Shown: one piece after another, positions 62,800 to 64,000 of the stretch
How the letters are laid out: each line of letters starts with the position of its first letter
Numbering within the stretch: position 1 is the stretch's first letter
Notes under the pieces: generated by a model
Databases searched by the model: none
What the model was told of the DNA's origin: nothing
Seen by the model: the letters and a program-made list of their open reading frames with translations, nothing else
Program-made: the position numbers and the translations under genes
From: Paradesertivirga sp036399495
GTDB lineage: Bacteria > Bacteroidota > Bacteroidia > Sphingobacteriales > Sphingobacteriaceae
Direction of reading: 5' to 3'
NCBI GenBank assembly: GCA_036399495.1
Contig: DASWMZ010000159.1
Coordinates: forward strand, 70,613 to 134,612
Length of the DNA stretch: 64,000 bases

Positions 62800-63187
62800 A
62801 GGGAGTACAACGACCTATAGCTGAAAAGGTTACTATTATTAATTACCAATTCATGATTCTTCAGAGAAGGATTTAAAGCCAAGCGCTGAAAGCTTAAACC
62901 AGTGTGTCACAATGTTTCAACGCAATTCGCGAAATTATTTCTCTTTTAGATCCATTGCCAAACACCTAATATTAAATTGAATTTAGTTAATCAAATCTAT
63001 CTTAAATGAGGCGCGTAGTTATCGTGAATAGATGTTTAAATCGGCGTCACTTTTCTGCCGCAAACACCCCTATTATTGTCTCAATACCCCACCATTTTTA
63101 TAGCTTTTATTTTCGATTTTTGAATAACTAGAATTTTTAAAATTTAGGCTTCAACTTAGAAATAAAAAACTAAAATCAAATAACATT
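62800..63187. other. Spacer between the BLUF and VOC genes
   Basis: 388 AT-rich bases with divergent promoters presumably for both genes. I see no open frame of note, tRNA or strong hairpin. Confidence 0.5.
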
Positions 63188-63598
63188 ATGGAAGCAATCA
63201 AGAACCCTATCGGGTGGACCGAAATTTATGTAGAAGATCTTGCAAGGGCGCAAAAGTTCTATGAGGCAGTATTGGCGATTACAATGCAGGCTGTACCAAT
63301 GCCACAGGGAATGGATGCAGAAGTAGGTAGCGACAACTACTTTGAGATGGTATTTTTCCCCGGGGATATGGCAGGTCCGGGTTCAAGCGGTGCATTAGTA
63401 AAATCTCCAATGTTTAAACCCGGAGCTGGCGGCACCATGGTTTATTTTTCATGCGAAGACTGCGCTCTAGAGATTTCGCGAGTAGCAGCTGCAGGTGGCA
63501 ACGTGATAAGTGAAAAAATGTCAATCGGAGAGTATGGCTTTTGTGGAATTTGTGAGGACACAGAAGGTAATCCAATAGGACTTCATTCGATGAAATAA
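63188..63598 (+). CDS. VOC-superfamily (glyoxalase-like) protein
   Basis: A 136-residue protein with the two beta-alpha-beta-beta-beta modules of the vicinal-oxygen-chelate fold: module one begins NPIGWTEIYVEDLARAQKFYE and module two is GTMVYFSCEDCALEISRV, ending EDTEGNPIGLHSM. Relatives are a large mixed group of dioxygenases, glyoxalases and binding proteins; metal ligands are not clear enough to assign a reaction. It appears monocistronic, with a terminator directly after. Confidence 0.88.
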   Translation: MEAIKNPIGWTEIYVEDLARAQKFYEAVLAITMQAVPMPQGMDAEVGSDNYFEMVFFPGDMAGPGSSGALVKSPMFKPGAGGTMVYFSCEDCALEISRVAAAGGNVISEKMSIGEYGFCGICEDTEGNPIGLHSMK

Positions 63599-63603
63599 AG
63601 CTA

Positions 63604-63642
63604 AACCCTTCTGGCTAAATTAGCCGGAAGGGTTATATTTTT
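63604..63642 (+). terminator. Rho-independent terminator of the VOC gene
   Basis: AACCCTTC and GGCTAA pair with TTAGCC and GAAGGGTT around a very short loop, with one unpaired base on each side, and ATATTTTT follows. Confidence 0.9.
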
Positions 63643-63903
63643 AAAAAGAAGATATTGAGCTCGCATATCTAGTTGACTTACGAGGCAATCCCTTAATTTT
63701 TGGATTTTAACCTCAGTTTTTCCCCTCGTTATCTGTAAACAAAGCAAAGAAACCCATTTCGGGGCTGATTACGTTTTTGGAACAAGAATTTTGCCACCAT
63801 TTTTTCTACTTTGTTCTTAACATAACGATACTAAGATTTAGGAAGTATTATACACAGACACCTGCGGGAAGTATAATTTAGCGACACGCAGTCCGGCTTC
63901 ATG
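63643..63903. other. Spacer before the last partial gene
   Basis: About 260 AT-rich bases between two converging genes. No open frame of note. I see no clear minus-strand terminator. Confidence 0.5.
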
Positions 63904-64000
63904 CTACTTAGACAATTCTTTACCTGCTAAGTTGATTCCTTCCGGAGATTTACCATCAATTGAAACATAAATAAGCCTGCTCTGATGCGGCGCTAAATCT
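63904..64000 (-). CDS. C-terminal end of an unidentified gene (partial)
   Basis: The minus-strand frame entering the window reads DLAPHQSRLIYVSIDGK and ends with LAGKELSK and a TAG stop. Beta-strand tails with PHQSRL-like segments occur at the ends of some glycoside hydrolases, but 32 residues are too few to name a family. The body of the gene lies beyond the window. Confidence 0.5.
   Translation of the reverse strand, partial: DLAPHQSRLIYVSIDGKSPEGINLAGKELSK

Noticed and set aside
1..64000. CRISPR array, tRNA or rRNA genes, prophage or insertion sequence
   Set aside because: I saw no regular spacer-repeat series, cloverleaf, rRNA segment, integrase or transposase anywhere in the window.

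Overview
The window is a stretch of a Bacteroidota chromosome, most likely from the Sphingobacteriaceae (Pedobacter-like). The family placement is inferred from gene content and style; the phylum is well supported. Signs are: gliding/type IX secretion genes gldJ and porV, a 14-subunit nuo operon with a short NuoG, an ExbB-ExbD-ExbD-TonB module, an M61 peptidase, AT-rich spacers with few Shine-Dalgarno motifs, and promoter boxes of the Bacteroidota type (TAnnTTTG). Coding density is high. I see no tRNA, rRNA, CRISPR array, prophage or intact insertion sequence.

Layout. 1-1106: end of metH, then metF. 1135-2396 (minus): DUF6364-type antitoxin, PIN toxin and a HAD phosphatase in one overlapping unit. 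2433-7335 (minus): thrA-thrB-thrC behind a complete transcription attenuator with a threonine-rich leader peptide. 7604-9457: rsgA, dtd (between inverted copies of an interspersed repeat) and a MazG-type pyrophosphohydrolase. 9459-15459 (minus): comB, gcvT, rnhB, a SpoIIE-type phosphatase, a glycosyltransferase and a flippase-like membrane protein. 15527-18394: ruvC, then HIT protein, greA, a GlcNAc-kinase-like protein and a receiver protein on minus. 18467-23982 (minus): an RND efflux system. 24284-29606: M61 peptidase, LytTR regulator, acyltransferase, Nudix protein and metK, which has an element matching a SAM-II riboswitch in its leader. 29793-31012: lipid kinase and a SUI1-type factor. 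31262-36963: energy-transduction module with a PstS-like lipoprotein and a TPR protein. 37041-50065: nuoA-N. 50119-54515: DedA, Ppa, CNNM/TlyC, RsmE, DUF4159 and a biotin carrier protein. 54611-59712: gldJ, porV, ispF and a RemB/Wzi-like barrel. 59715-61661: a CapD-type nucleotide-sugar enzyme. 61662-64000: sparse, with a BLUF photoreceptor, a VOC protein and the end of an unidentified gene.

The genes are mostly core housekeeping. MetH/MetF/MetK form the methionine-SAM branch and ThrABC the threonine branch of aspartate metabolism. Two RNA devices are readable in the sequence, one on each branch: a SAM-II-like aptamer before metK and a thr attenuator with a 14-bp antiterminator helix. NuoA-N makes the proton gradient that ExbB/ExbD/TonB and type IX secretion consume at the outer membrane. 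I found no wholly new multi-gene system. The most rewarding leads are the two RNA regulators, the toxin-antitoxin operator, a hairpin that buries the nuoJ start codon, and the absence of porU between gldJ and porV.
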